From: Eudorina sp. 2006-703-Eu-15
Lineage: Eukaryota; Chlorophyta; Chlorophyceae; Chlamydomonadales; Volvocaceae
Direction: 5' to 3'
NCBI GenBank assembly: GCA_003117195.1
Contig: BDSI01000166.1
Span: 107,110-171,109 of the forward strand
DNA length: 64,000 bases
The notes under the pieces were generated by a model. That model searched no databases. It was given only the letters and a program-made list of their open reading frames with translations, and was not told where the DNA came from. Made by a program: the position numbers and the translations under genes. Shown here one piece after another: positions 24,960 to 41,090 of this stretch; position 1 is the stretch's first letter; every line of letters begins with the position of its first letter.

Positions 24960-25483
24960 CGGCCTAGGTGACAGCAGCCCAAAAGATACGGGCAGATGGT
25001 GCCCATGGGGCACACGTGCCAACGGAAGAGGAGGTGCCGGCCATGCTGCTCGATCGCATGGGTTGGCGGTTGAAGAATTGGGCTGAAGGTGGCCCTGGCT
25101 GGGAGAGTATTCGGTTCGGGTGGGTACGGCGATGCAACTGGCCGAGGTGGCGGATCGACACAGTTCGGCTCACTTGCTGTTTGCCTGCGAGGCGTTAGGG
25201 CTGGGGGCCACCGACCCTCTCACTCAGCCGGCGGCGGCCCGGATCAAGGGGCTGCTGAGCCGCCTCTGGCTTAATACCCGATGGGAAAATGAGCATGAAG
25301 AGACCTCTTGGCGCCGTACAATCGACGGCATCCCGTTGTTGGACAGTTCCCATATGCGTTGTGGGTGCGGCGGATACCCAGCCAGTGGAAGGCGGGAGAG
25401 GAGACACACCCCGCCAGCACCATTTCTGGTCGTGTCGGGCGGGTGGCCCAGGCGGTGGTGGGTCAGGTGGAATGTCGCCTAGG
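24960..25483 (+). mobile_element. LINE-like remnant, left part, interrupted by the gypsy insertion
   Basis: Frames here encode fragments such as LLFACEALGLGATDPL and LWVRRIPSQWKAGEE with no intact ORF. The block stops at the target-site duplication of the LTR element and appears to resume at 31516, where RRAIADFWGRLHGFAQLGLP matches the 17.7-kb LINE-like fragment. A retrotransposon therefore seems to have landed inside an older element. Confidence 0.4.
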
Positions 25484-25488
25484 GGCGC
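25484..25488. repeat. Target-site duplication GGCGC, left copy
   Basis: GGCGC directly precedes the left LTR and is repeated directly after the right LTR (31516-31520). A 5-bp duplication is the expected footprint of a Ty3/gypsy integrase. Confidence 0.85.
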
Positions 25489-25934
25489 TGTAGCAGGATG
25501 CTATCAAAATAGCTATTGATCTGCGATCGCTTCGTGCGGGGATCGATCCCGCGACCTTTGAACCTTGACTTTGTTACCTTAACGCTTCCGCAAGCAACCC
25601 GATGTCCTGAAGTGGAAGTAGCTAGTATATGTAGCGAGACGGATGGAAGGTCCGTCGAAGCGAAACCGGTTGTAACCTAGCTGTCGAGTATGGATAGACC
25701 CGTCGATCCGCCGGCTATCCGTTTGGTATCTTTGGTTAGTCGTTGAAGGGCCCGAGTGTCCGAGGGCCCCTCCTGGAGTGTGTACGACATGGAACGCTAT
25801 TTAAGTGGCCCCCAGGCCATTCCGGATTATTATCCTTGATTCCCCTTGACTCTCAGACAACCAAGCTTGTAACTGTTAAGTGTTACACCCGAGGCCCCTT
25901 GTCCCCAGTACCGGAGCACTTCCACCCTTCTCCA
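25489..25934 (+). repeat. Left LTR (446 bp)
   Basis: Begins TGTAGCAGGATG and ends CTTCTCCA. It matches the right LTR at every position I compared except the third-last base. Just beyond it, after one base, TGATATCGAGACCTAGG resembles an initiator-tRNA-type primer binding site, though imperfectly. The LTR contains an antisense tRNA T-arm-like GCGGGGATCGATCCCGC at about 25536-25552. Confidence 0.95.
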
Positions 25935-26149
25935 CTGATATCGAGACCTAGGTTGGCCGACGCGGCGGGGTTCGAATCCCACCGGCGGCAACGGTCCTGG
26001 GCGCGTGCACATTGGTGAGGGGACAGTCAACCCGCATTAGGGTTGAGGCGATCCCCATGTCTGGAACCCTCCCCGAGACCATACCCGGAGTTCCAAGACC
26101 CCAAGACCAAGTTCGATCGAGGACGATCGATTCCCCGAGTGTGGGAAGG
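25935..26149 (+). other. Retroelement leader with candidate primer binding site and a Pol III box-B-like sequence
   Basis: Sequence right after the left LTR, in the orientation of the integrase half. It has the primer-site-like TGATATCGAGACC, and at 25969-25979 GGTTCGAATCC, a perfect match to the tRNA box B consensus, set in a short GC-rich palindrome. I could not build a full tRNA around it. Confidence 0.45.
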
Positions 26150-26255
26150 TGTAGCAGGACAGCCAGCCCTGCTTACAGGCCGGACCGCAAAGAAAAAATA
26201 GCCCAAGAATGGGGTTCCAGACATCTCGAGTAAGCCTTTGTGTCGCGCTGCTACA
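26150..26255. mobile_element. 106-bp segment bounded by TGTAGCAG...CTGCTACA
   Basis: The segment starts with the same TGTAGCAGG as the LTRs and ends with its exact inverted complement CTGCTACA, giving 8-bp terminal inverted repeats. It abuts the left inversion junction. No target duplication is visible. It may be a mini-LTR of a related family or a chance pair of LTR-end motifs. Confidence 0.35.
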
Positions 26256-27555
26256 CTGGCATCAGCCGTTGGAAGGTGGCTGGGGCATTGGTTAGCCCGA
26301 ACGGCATGACCGTGAACTCGAAGTGCCCGTAACGCGTGTTGATCGCGGTCTTGGGAATGTCCTCCTCCGAAACTCGGATCTGGTGATAACCGGACTGGAG
26401 ATCGATCTTGCTGAACACTTTGGCGCCGTGGAGGCGGTCCAGCAATTCGTCTATGCGTGGCAGGGGGTAAACGTTGCGCACCGTGGCCTTGTTAAGGGCG
26501 CGGTAATCGATGCACATACGCAAACCACCATCCTTCTTGGACGCGAAGAGGACTGGGGCACCGTAGGGAGAGACGCTGGGCCGGATATGACCTTGGTCCA
26601 GCAACTTGGTGATCTGGGATTTGAGCTCGGCCAACTCTTCTTGCGACATGCGGTACGAGTTCCGACTCATCGGCTCATGGGTATTGAGCTCGATCTTGTG
26701 GTCCACCGCACGCTGCGGTGGCATCCCCTTGGGTTCAGTGAACACATCCGGAAACTGGTTAAGTACAGGCGACATGTCGACTGCGGGCTTGGACCCTTCC
26801 GGGGTGTCAACCTCGCGTACGACGCAAAGGTTGTACGACCGTGTGGCTCGGACCAGGCGCTTGAACTGGAGGGCGGACAGCAGCTTGGGTTTACGCTCTT
26901 GCATGGCCGTGGGCGGGTCCGAGTGCAGGACCAGCGTTTTGGCGCCTTGGGAAAGCGTGAGCGTGTTCTTTTGCCAATCGATCTGGGGGTTGAATCGCTT
27001 GAGCCAGGGTTTGCCGAGTACCACGTCAAAATCGCCAAGGTCAGTGGCCGTAAGGGTAACACGGCTCTTGTGCGACTTGAGGCAGACGGGCACGTGGGGC
27101 AACACATGGGGGCAATCTTGGTACTGTCCGTTGGCTAGCTTGACCCGAAGGTCAGGCACAGCCTTGGCCGCCTTGAGGTCCTTCCGAGCGAGCCACTTGG
27201 TGCTGACAAAATCACCGGTTGCGCCGCCATCCACAAGGATGAGCGCTCGGCGGCCGCAAACTGTTCCGGCGAAAAGCAGCTGCTGGGCACCTGCGTCCAG
27301 ATGCACGGCTGCTAAGAAAAGCTCTGGTTCTGGGGGCTCATGAGCATCTTGGGCCTGGGAATCCGGGGCTGGGGCTACGGGTTCCGGGGTCTGGGGCTCG
27401 GCTAGGGGCACAGGGGATGTACTGGGTTCCTGGGGGTTCTCGGGTTCCTCTGGGGTGTTCCTGGTGGTTTCTGGGACAGGGCTTGGAACAGACGAACCTA
27501 GGGGTTCAGAGGCAAGGGCCCCTAGGTTTACTTCTCGTTTTTTCGGAGCGGGCAC
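26251..27555 (-). CDS. Retroelement pol, first part: protease and truncated reverse transcriptase
   Basis: The frame opens upstream of gag's stop ([12 protein letters not shown]) and is entered by -1 frameshift from gag. After a P- and E-rich segment comes an aspartic protease ([15 protein letters not shown], with DGGAT in place of the usual DSGAT). Next come RT blocks: [80 protein letters not shown] and [19 protein letters not shown]. The polymerase YxDD block that should follow is absent because the inversion junction cuts the frame, so RT is non-functional as written. It lies inverted relative to the integrase half. Confidence 0.93.
   Translation of the reverse strand: MPAPKKREVNLGALASEPLGSSVPSPVPETTRNTPEEPENPQEPSTSPVPLAEPQTPEPVAPAPDSQAQDAHEPPEPELFLAAVHLDAGAQQLLFAGTVCGRRALILVDGGATGDFVSTKWLARKDLKAAKAVPDLRVKLANGQYQDCPHVLPHVPVCLKSHKSRVTLTATDLGDFDVVLGKPWLKRFNPQIDWQKNTLTLSQGAKTLVLHSDPPTAMQERKPKLLSALQFKRLVRATRSYNLCVVREVDTPEGSKPAVDMSPVLNQFPDVFTEPKGMPPQRAVDHKIELNTHEPMSRNSYRMSQEELAELKSQITKLLDQGHIRPSVSPYGAPVLFASKKDGGLRMCIDYRALNKATVRNVYPLPRIDELLDRLHGAKVFSKIDLQSGYHQIRVSEEDIPKTAINTRYGHFEFTVMPFGLTNAPATFQRLMPV
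27495..27543 (-). promoter_or_regulatory. Programmed -1 frameshift signal: AAAAAAC, 8-nt spacer, 10-bp hairpin
   Basis: On the minus strand the heptamer A AAA AAC (27543-27537) is in the gag frame (CGA AAA AAC). An 8-nt spacer follows, then a perfect 10-bp stem AACCTAGGGG / CCCCTAGGTT (27528-27519 with 27504-27495) closing a 14-nt loop. Gag stops at 27530-27528, and slipping back one base enters the pol frame exactly. This matches the canonical X XXY YYZ plus structure layout of retroviral frameshift sites. Confidence 0.88.
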
Positions 27556-28655
27556 TCAATCGCCTTGTGCTTGCCGGTGCGGCACCGGAAGCAGAGGCCG
27601 CTCTCCATGAGCTTCGCCTTCTCCTCGGCCGACAGCTTCTGGAGCTTGGGCGGCGCGGAGGTATCGGTTTTGGGCTTGGGCGGCGGGCCGTTCTTGCCCT
27701 TCTTGGGCACGAACTTGCTTGGGTTGAGGGCGTTGACCTCCATGGCGCTGGTGTCCTTGGACGTGGAGGCACCGCCTTGGCGAGACGGCGCGCCAGCGCT
27801 CTTGATGGCGTGGTCAATGCTCTCTGCCTTGTCGCACAGCTCGCTGTAGGTGAGCTGGTCGGGCTTGGCCACCTGCACAGCCAAGGCAACGCGGACCTCG
27901 GTCGGCAGCGCCGCGATGAGGCGCTCCTTCTTCTCGGACTCTGCGATGTTGGGGATGTGCAGGCACAGCCGGTCGATCTGAGTGACCAACGCGGAGACCG
28001 ACCCCTTGTACATGACCTTGCGCAGCTTGGCTCGGGCCTTGTCGGCGGCAAGGTGGTCCGTGAACTTCTGGGCCAGGTTGGCCGTGGCGTCTGGGTACAC
28101 GAACACCTTGCCCTCGATGTGGGTACGCCAGTACAAGTTGGCGTCACCCGTGAGCATCTGCGCCATGGCGGTCATGCGGCTGGTGTCGTTGAGGCCTAGG
28201 GCATCGAAGTAGTTGTTCGCCCGGTAGATGAACTCGTCCCAACGCAGCTCGCCCTTCTTGCTTTCACCGGAAAAATTGGGCGGGCGCAGGTGCTTGAGCA
28301 CATCTTTCATGACCAGGGCTTGCAACGGGGCTTGGTGCGCGGTCGCGTAGGCAGTTTGCTGGGCTACTTGCTGCGCCGTGTGGTGGGCAACGGCGGCGGC
28401 TTGCTGCTGCGCGACGGCGGCTGCGTGCTGCACAACTTGGTGGGCAGCGGCGCTAGCGGCTTGGTGTGCGGCTTGGGAAGCTTGTTCAGCTGCAGAGTTG
28501 ATGGGGGACTGCAGCGTTTGCTGAACGTGACGCACTATCTCAGGCATGGCTTCACGCATCAACTCTTGCACCAAGCTACGCACGGCTGGGTCTTGGACAG
28601 GTGCAAGTGGGTGAGAGTCAGCATGCGCGGAGCGGGGCGTTTGTTGTTCCTCCAT
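27528..28655 (-). CDS. Retroelement Gag (capsid/nucleocapsid polyprotein)
   Basis: A 375-residue frame starting [15 protein letters not shown]. The N-terminal third is helical and rich in A, Q and H (coiled-coil-like). It is followed by a retrotransposon gag capsid region ([34 protein letters not shown] and [19 protein letters not shown]) and a C-terminal CCHC zinc knuckle [14 protein letters not shown]. It ends [13 protein letters not shown], with the frameshift site overlapping the last codons. Gag binds RNA and assembles virus-like particles. The frame is intact although it lies in the inverted block. Confidence 0.93.
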   Translation of the reverse strand: MEEQQTPRSAHADSHPLAPVQDPAVRSLVQELMREAMPEIVRHVQQTLQSPINSAAEQASQAAHQAASAAAHQVVQHAAAVAQQQAAAVAHHTAQQVAQQTAYATAHQAPLQALVMKDVLKHLRPPNFSGESKKGELRWDEFIYRANNYFDALGLNDTSRMTAMAQMLTGDANLYWRTHIEGKVFVYPDATANLAQKFTDHLAADKARAKLRKVMYKGSVSALVTQIDRLCLHIPNIAESEKKERLIAALPTEVRVALAVQVAKPDQLTYSELCDKAESIDHAIKSAGAPSRQGGASTSKDTSAMEVNALNPSKFVPKKGKNGPPPKPKTDTSAPPKLQKLSAEEKAKLMESGLCFRCRTGKHKAIECPLRKNEK

Positions 28656-28810
28656 TGTTACAATTCAGAGGAACCCTCGACAACAACCACCGCCACTCGC
28701 AAACTACAGCTCCTTGGACGGCTTGGTTCCAGCCGCCGGCAGGCTAGCCCGCGACGGCTGGTTCTTCTCGGACCGGGACTCGGGCCTGGACTGGGACTTG
28801 GCGTCAGCCG

Positions 28811-30941
28811 CCGAATGGTTAAGGGATTCGCTCACCTTGCTACGCCCCTGACCAATCTGCTCGCCGGCCACACTGGCAAAGGCACCAAGCAGTTGATCAC
28901 GGGTTGGGACGACGATTGCACCAAGGCCTTTCAAGCCATCAAGGACGCACTTACGAGTGCGCCCGTCGTCGCCCCGCCGGACGCCAATTTGCCTTTCACG
29001 GTTACCACGGACGCGTCAGATTACGCGACCGGTGGCGTCCTGTCCCAGGTCCAAGACGGCACAGAACGAGTCATCGCATACGAGAGCCGCAAGCTCACTC
29101 CCACCGAGTGTCGGTACGCCGCGCACGATCGGGAGATGATGGCAGTTGTGCACTGCCTCCGTGTGTGGTGGCACCATCTCAAGGGTCCGCACCCAGTCAC
29201 TATCTGGACGGACAACTCTGCCGTATCCAAGTTCAAGACGCAGCCGCTGCTCAATCGCAGACAGGCTCGTTGGCTGATGGAGTTGGAGGAATTCAACTAC
29301 GTCATCGAGCACAAACCTGGCAAGACCAACGTCGTGGCTGATGCGATTAGTCGCCGGCCCGATTTCCGAGCCGCGGCCCTGACTGTTACAGTCGCCGCAC
29401 CCAAGGAGGACTTGGCCCACACGATCAAGGCGGGTTACCGCAAGGATGCTGAATACATGCAGCTCCGCCTTCAGGCCATGTCCAATCCCGAGTCGCCGTA
29501 CAAGCTGTACAACGGGCTGCTCTACTTCGAGCCCCCAGGTGCCCTGCGTGCACGCTTGGTGATTCCAGATATCCCAGGTCTACGCGCCAAGTTGCTACAC
29601 GAGGCGCATGACATTCCTCTGGCTGGCCATCTTGGCCGTGACAAGACCGTGGCCCGCCTGAGCCGCGCTTTTCACTGGCCGCGCATGGACCATGATGTTC
29701 GACGCTACGTCGACACATGCCCGTCCTGCCAGCGTATGAAACCCAGGCATGGCAAGGTGCCGGGCAAAGCCCAACCGCTGCCGATCCCCGAGAGACCGTG
29801 GCAGTCCATTTCGATGGATCTGATCACGCAACTGCCCAAGTCACACCGAGGCGATGACGCAATTGCTGTGTTCGTCGATCGACTGAGCAAGATGATTCGG
29901 CTGATCCCTTGCAAGACGGACATCACGGCCGAGTACCTGGCCGAGGTGGCGCATGATTGGATTTTCACCATGTTTGGCCACCCCGACAGCATTGTGTCTG
30001 ACCGAGATCCCAAGTTCACAAGCACCTTCTGGCAGACTCTGTTCTCCTTGTCGGGTACAGAGCTGGCCATGTCCACGGCGAACCACCCACAGACAGATGG
30101 GCAGACCGAGCGTGCGAATCGCACCTTGGAGGAGATGCTTCGGCACTATGTGGACGCCACCCAGAACAACTGGTGTGACCTCCTCTCCTCACTCGAGTTT
30201 GCCTACAACTCGTCTGTCCAGGCATCGACGGGGTACTCACCCTTCCGTCTGGTGCTTGGCTTTGAGCCCAAGACCCCACTGTCACTGCTGGAATCGCACC
30301 CGAACTGGGAGCCAGCGAACGTGGCAGTCACCGACTTCATGCTTGCCCGAGAACATGCCCTAGCAATCGCAAAGGCACACGTGCGCGCCGCGCAAACGCG
30401 ACAGGCCCGCCACGTGAACATCAAGCGCAAGGACGTACGCTACAAGCCGGGTGACAAGGTTCTGCTGACAACCGCAAACCTGCGCCTGCTGACGCAAACG
30501 TCCCGGACCAAGTTCAACCCGCGGTACATCGGTCCTCTCGAGGTCGAGTCAGTGGTGTCCCGCAATGCGATCAAGCTCAAGTTGCCGGCCCACATGCCGA
30601 TCCACCCATTTGTGAACATCAGTCAGGTACGCCCGTATCTGTCTGAGCCCAAATTCCCGCCCAGAGACAAGGACTCAGGCTCCACCGAGCCGATCATCAA
30701 CGACACCGGCGACCTGTTCTACGAGGTGGAAGCCATTCTCAAGCGCAACATCACCCCGGTCACGAACAAGGTCTCCTATCTGGTCAAGTTCAAGGGATAC
30801 GACGTTCACGAGAACCTCTACATCGACGAGGCGACCCTGCGCGCTGATGTGCCAGAGCTTGTCGCCCAGTTTGAGAAGGAGAACCCCAGGCCCGCGCAGG
30901 CCGTCAAGACCCGCGCCAACGTGCGCTCAAAAAAGCGCTAA
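28811..30941 (+). CDS. Retroelement pol, second part: RNase H, integrase, chromodomain
   Basis: Coding similarity begins at RRMVKGFAHLATPLTNLL; the open frame upstream of about 28811 is antisense to gag and its leader. RNase H shows FTVTTDASDYATGGVLSQ, the conserved E in CRYAAHDREMMAVVH, and IWTDNSAV. Integrase has an HHCC finger (HEAHDIPLAGHLGRDKT ... CPSCQRMKPRHG) and the DDE triad (SMDLITQLP, SDRDPKF, and E in HPQTDGQTERANRTLEEML). Near the C-terminus, FYEVEAILKRNI to YLVKFKGYDVHENLYIDEATL is a chromodomain, typical of chromoviruses, which target heterochromatin. No stop or frameshift is seen. Without the RT catalytic block this part cannot replicate by itself. Confidence 0.94.
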
Positions 30942-31054
30942 ATTAGGATATCATGCGAATGCGAGCGCGCCCCTAGGTGTCTACCGTGTCATCTTGCCTG
31001 CTGCCGTTGTGTGTTGCTGATCTGTGTGTGTCAGTTGCGAGGACGCAACCCTTC

Positions 31055-31069
31055 GTAGAGGGGGGATGG
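31055..31069 (+). promoter_or_regulatory. Polypurine tract before the right LTR
   Basis: A purine run (AGAGGGGGGATGG) sits immediately upstream of the right LTR start. This is the expected position and composition for the plus-strand primer of an LTR retrotransposon. Confidence 0.75.
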
Positions 31070-31515
31070 TGTAGCAGGATGCTATCAAAATAGCTATTGA
31101 TCTGCGATCGCTTCGTGCGGGGATCGATCCCGCGACCTTTGAACCTTGACTTTGTTACCTTAACGCTTCCGCAAGCAACCCGATGTCCTGAAGTGGAAGT
31201 AGCTAGTATATGTAGCGAGACGGATGGAAGGTCCGTCGAAGCGAAACCGGTTGTAACCTAGCTGTCGAGTATGGATAGACCCGTCGATCCGCCGGCTATC
31301 CGTTTGGTATCTTTGGTTAGTCGTTGAAGGGCCCGAGTGTCCGAGGGCCCCTCCTGGAGTGTGTACGACATGGAACGCTATTTAAGTGGCCCCCAGGCCA
31401 TTCCGGATTATTATCCTTGATTCCCCTTGACTCTCAGACAACCAAGCTTGTAACTGTTAAGTGTTACACCCGAGGCCCCTTGTCCCCAGTACCGGAGCAC
31501 TTCCACCCTTCTACA
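31070..31515 (+). repeat. Right LTR (446 bp)
   Basis: Begins TGTAGCAGGATG and ends CTTCTACA, so its ends form short inverted repeats (TGTAG/CTACA). One difference from the left LTR was found. Confidence 0.95.
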
Positions 31516-31990
31516 GGCGCGGTTACGTAGGGCGCATGTTTGGCTGGCGGAGCCCCCGCCGCCCCTGGAGCAATGTGTCTGGGATGTCGTTGTGTTGGCA
31601 GCGGTCGCGGCCATGGAGACTGGCCGCTGATTCATGGCGGCCGCCCTGCGGCGGACAGCGCCCGGTCAGGGCCCGACCATGTCACCGGGAGGGGAGTTGG
31701 CCAGAGCAAGGGAAGCGGCGTGCGATCGCCGACTTCTGGGGGCGCCTTCATGGGTTTGCCCAGTTGGGCCTCCCGCGACGTGGGTGGACCTCGATGGGAC
31801 CATTCCACCCTTTTTTGATAGTGTCGGGGGCGGGGAGTCTTGCGGTGTGCAGGGCCTGCTCCTGAGGGCTGAGGCACGGGCGCCCCCGTCCTCTGTTCTT
31901 GCTACGGGTTCACCTGCTCGTGGGCCTTGGCCCAAGTTGGGGACCTGGCCTGCCCTCAGCTGCTGTAGGGGGCCGGACTTCCGTTAGATT
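31516..31990 (+). mobile_element. LINE-like remnant, right part, starting with target duplication
   Basis: It starts with the GGCGC duplication, then encodes GYVGRMFGWRSP and, further on, RRAIADFWGRLHGFAQLGLP and GWTSMGPFHPFL. The latter two are paralogous to the 17.8-kb fragment. Frames are broken. It reads as the continuation of the element interrupted at 25483. Confidence 0.45.
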
Positions 31991-32075
31991 TTTGTTGATT
32001 GGTCATGGTATTTCGTCTGGATGCAGGTGGCTCCATTAGCGGTCGCTGGGCACTGTCCCGAGCCAGGCGTGGGCC

Positions 32076-33164
32076 TTAAAGACCTCGAGAGGATGCAGCG
32101 TTGGCCGCGCGGTTACCTAAAGATGCGGGAGTCCGTGTCCGACCGTCCGTTGCTGCTCTGGCTGTAGGCGCCGGGTTCCCCCTTGTGCCTCGGCTCGCCT
32201 TGTCCGCCGTCGCCGTGGCTGCGGCTGACGCCGTTGCCTGGCCTGAGGCGTGCTGTGGGTCTGTCTCCGACCTCGTTTGAGTCCGTACCGACGCCGCCGG
32301 GCGGGGGTCTGAGGGACCAGCGGCAGCCGCTGCCGCTGCTGCCGCCCGCTGCTGGTATCTCCTCTTGAGCCGGACCTCGTGCTCGATTGCCACAATCTGC
32401 TGCACGACGGGCCGCACTTTGTCGGCGGTTGTTCGCCAATGCTTTTCTCGGGCTGCAACGATGACCGCCCGTGGGGGCGGCTTGCTTGAGACGCTGGCCT
32501 CGCATCGGGGCAGCGGCATGCGCCTGAACGTCAGCTTGGCTCCGGCTGGCCGGTTGTGGACGTCACTGTACCTGAGCTCAAGCGTCTCAGGCAGCTTCGG
32601 GGCGTCTGGGCCCAAGCCCACCATCACGTCCGTGGACACATCCAGGCACCGGACATCCTTGACGTGGCCCTGGAGGCCTGGGGTGGCCCGCTGAAGCATG
32701 GATTTTACCATCCAGGGCTCAACATCCCAGGGTCGTCCACCGACGCGGTATTGCCTAACCGCGACCTTGGCAGCGTCGAGGATGCGGATCCGCCCGCAGG
32801 CCAGCTCAGGCTGTCCGGAGAGGATGGAAAACGGTGGCAGGTCTAATCCGTCCCCTTGTGTGAGCCGGGGTGCGAGCTTGGCCAGAGTCCCTTGCGTTGC
32901 TCTGACCCTGAAATTTAGAATCGTGGGCCCATCCGGAGTCGCTCGATAGGGTATGGATTGATCGATAGCTACGTCCCGTCGGGTCGATGGCTGTTGCGAC
33001 CGCGTACCCGAGGGTGCCATGTCGCACCCAGGTGACCATGTCCAGGTCCGCGCTGCCGATCGGGGCGCTAACTTCGCAGTGGATTGTCTCCCCGGGAATA
33101 ACAGGTTCATTAAGCTCCTCGTAAAATGCTCTCGTGTGGAACGCGAAGCGTTCGGGCGCCGCAT
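32076..33164 (-). CDS. Unrecognised 362-residue open frame, possibly transposon-derived
   Basis: An open frame on the minus strand with balanced composition in its middle (for example PTILNFRVRATQGTLAKLAP, LDLPPFSILSGQPELACGRI and DVSTDVMVGLGPDAPKLPE). The C-terminus is basic, rich in Ala, Thr and Arg, with a run of nine alanines. I recognise no domain. Its position beside LINE remnants suggests a transposon accessory frame, but a host gene or chance frame in GC-rich DNA is possible. No introns are evident. Confidence 0.3.
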   Translation of the reverse strand: MRRPNASRSTREHFTRSLMNLLFPGRQSTAKLAPRSAARTWTWSPGCDMAPSGTRSQQPSTRRDVAIDQSIPYRATPDGPTILNFRVRATQGTLAKLAPRLTQGDGLDLPPFSILSGQPELACGRIRILDAAKVAVRQYRVGGRPWDVEPWMVKSMLQRATPGLQGHVKDVRCLDVSTDVMVGLGPDAPKLPETLELRYSDVHNRPAGAKLTFRRMPLPRCEASVSSKPPPRAVIVAAREKHWRTTADKVRPVVQQIVAIEHEVRLKRRYQQRAAAAAAAAAGPSDPRPAASVRTQTRSETDPQHASGQATASAAATATADKASRGTRGNPAPTARAATDGRTRTPASLGNRAANAASSRGL

Positions 33165-33648
33165 CGTTGTCCGAGAGCGCCCAAAAAACTTGAATTCGGC
33201 ATATAGAGGTATTTTAGCACATGTTAGGAAAAAATTTGGAGAGTTCGGTGCTCAAGTGTTGTTATCTGTCATTTCTAATTGAATCCATGGTCGAGGCCCT
33301 AGTGGCCGACCAAGTGTGTGTGTGTGCGTGTGTGTGTGTTGGGGGTGAATAACCCCATACCTGTACAACTACCCGTACGAGCCGTTGGCCCAAGGGCACG
33401 CAAAAACGCCTAAAACCACACGTATGACTATGCACTAGCAGAAGAAAAAGGAGACTACTACCGGCTTCCAGCATGGTAGTGACCCTCCTCCGCGCGGATA
33501 TTATCGTACACAGCAAAACATGCCTTCGTCCTTTCGTCCTTTGTGTGTGTGGGGGGGGGGGAGGGCGTCATACGTTACGAGCATCTTGGCATGTTTATTG
33601 GTATATAATCATTTAACATTCATTATCTTGCACAACTGTTCGGATGAA
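33165..33648. other. Intergenic stretch with TG and G-run microsatellites
   Basis: Contains (TG)n near 33313-33341 and a TG/poly-G run near 33541-33562. No gene is recognised. The final part is the 5' flank of the tRNA gene. Confidence 0.6.
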
Positions 33649-33720
33649 GTCGCCGTAGTCTAGGCGGTTAGGATACGTGGCTTTCACCCACGCGACCCGG
33701 GTTCGAGTCCCGGCGGCGAC
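33649..33720 (+). tRNA. tRNA-Glu (UUC anticodon)
   Basis: A 72-nt cloverleaf without intron. The acceptor arms GTCGCCG and CGGCGAC pair over 7 bp. The anticodon stem CGTGG/CCACG closes the loop CTTTCAC with TTC at positions 34-36. The D region has TAGTCTAGGCGGTTAGGATA (box A), and the T arm is CCGGG-TTCGAGT-CCCGG (box B GGTTCGAGTCC). CCA is not encoded, as expected for a nuclear gene. Confidence 0.95.
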
Positions 33721-34693
33721 ATTATTGACTGTGATCCATGAGTATGAGTTTAAATTTAGCTGTGGACGTGAGTCCCCACGGCCGATTACCGGTTGACTGC
33801 AGCCATTATTGTTGGTCGTCATTGGACGCGGTGATAGCACGAGACCCCATGCCGCCAATGCAGCCCTGCACCTGTCCACTACGGTCCACTGCAGTGGCGG
33901 GCAGTGAAACCCCTTTTCGTGTGAGTTCATATGCATTCGTTCACTGGTTGTATCAGGTTGTATGAACCTGCTTAGGTTCATGGCAGGGCAGCAAGCGCAC
34001 GTTGCCCCACGCCAGCCCACGAGGCCCACGCACTGCACAGCACTGCAGATGTTGCCTAGTCAACTTTGCCAAATGAGATGCTGCGGGCACTGCAGCCGAT
34101 GGTGCTTGCTGAGGTTTTACTGCGGCGAACTGCTGCAGCAGCTTTGGCGACGCGGAGGACTGAGTTGTTGTACACCGCGTGACACCCAGCATATACGGTG
34201 GGTAAGTTCCTAACAATGGCACCTGTCGGTCCATGACCTTGAAAAAACCTCAACTTCTCCGAAAGATTTTGATTGAGTTGTACTGCGAAGAGCATATCTT
34301 GTGGATTGGTGTCCGGAAAGGTTACTAGTAAGGCTCGGCATTGCCTTGGTTTCGGGAAATCCATTTGCCTTATCTGAGACTCGCATGGAGGCTTGCATGG
34401 AGCTAAACTGTCCGAGGGGGCACGCACGCTTGCACGTAGTTAGGGCTTTGCTTGCCTCGTAATACATGGAGGCTCGCGTTATGGGCATAATTGGGCATGG
34501 GGGCTTAAAGACCGTTACTTTTAACTGTAAACAATATTGAACGCGACCTGTGCACCTGTCGATAAAATATGTCACGTCGTACGACGCCGCATTTAAACGC
34601 CCTACGCGCAGCTCAACATCCGCTGGGTTAAGACTTGGTTTGAATAGAACCTGGCCACCCCGCTGGCTTTGTAGTGAGTGGCCATTGGTGGCC
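33721..34693. other. Intergenic region upstream of DDM1
   Basis: Between the tRNA and the DDM1 start. No gene recognised; short open frames on both strands lack similarity. It should hold the DDM1 promoter and 5' UTR. Confidence 0.5.

Positions 34694-41090
<6,397 letters not shown>

Larger units (their letters stand above)
25489..31515. mobile_element. Ty3/gypsy chromovirus with inverted gag-pro-RT block
   Basis: A 6027-bp element bounded by 446-bp LTRs that differ at one base, third from the end (C at 25932, A at 31513), and flanked by GGCGC duplications. RNase H, integrase and chromodomain lie on the plus strand at the right. Gag, protease and the first part of RT lie on the minus strand at the left-centre, so about 26256-28811 is inverted. 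The RT frame ends at FQRLM, just before the expected YxDD box, and the plus-strand frame resumes at RRMVKGFAHLATPLTNLL, leaving over a hundred residues missing. It cannot be autonomous in this form. The near-identical LTRs imply a recent insertion; whether the inversion came before, during or after insertion, or is an assembly error, is open. Confidence 0.92.

Noticed and set aside
25743..26018. Short frame found in both LTRs
   Set aside because: It lies within the LTR and leader sequence and is duplicated simply because the LTR is.
28290..28810. N-terminal extension of the integrase frame
   Set aside because: It is antisense to gag and its leader; retroelement similarity starts only at RRMVKGFAHL.
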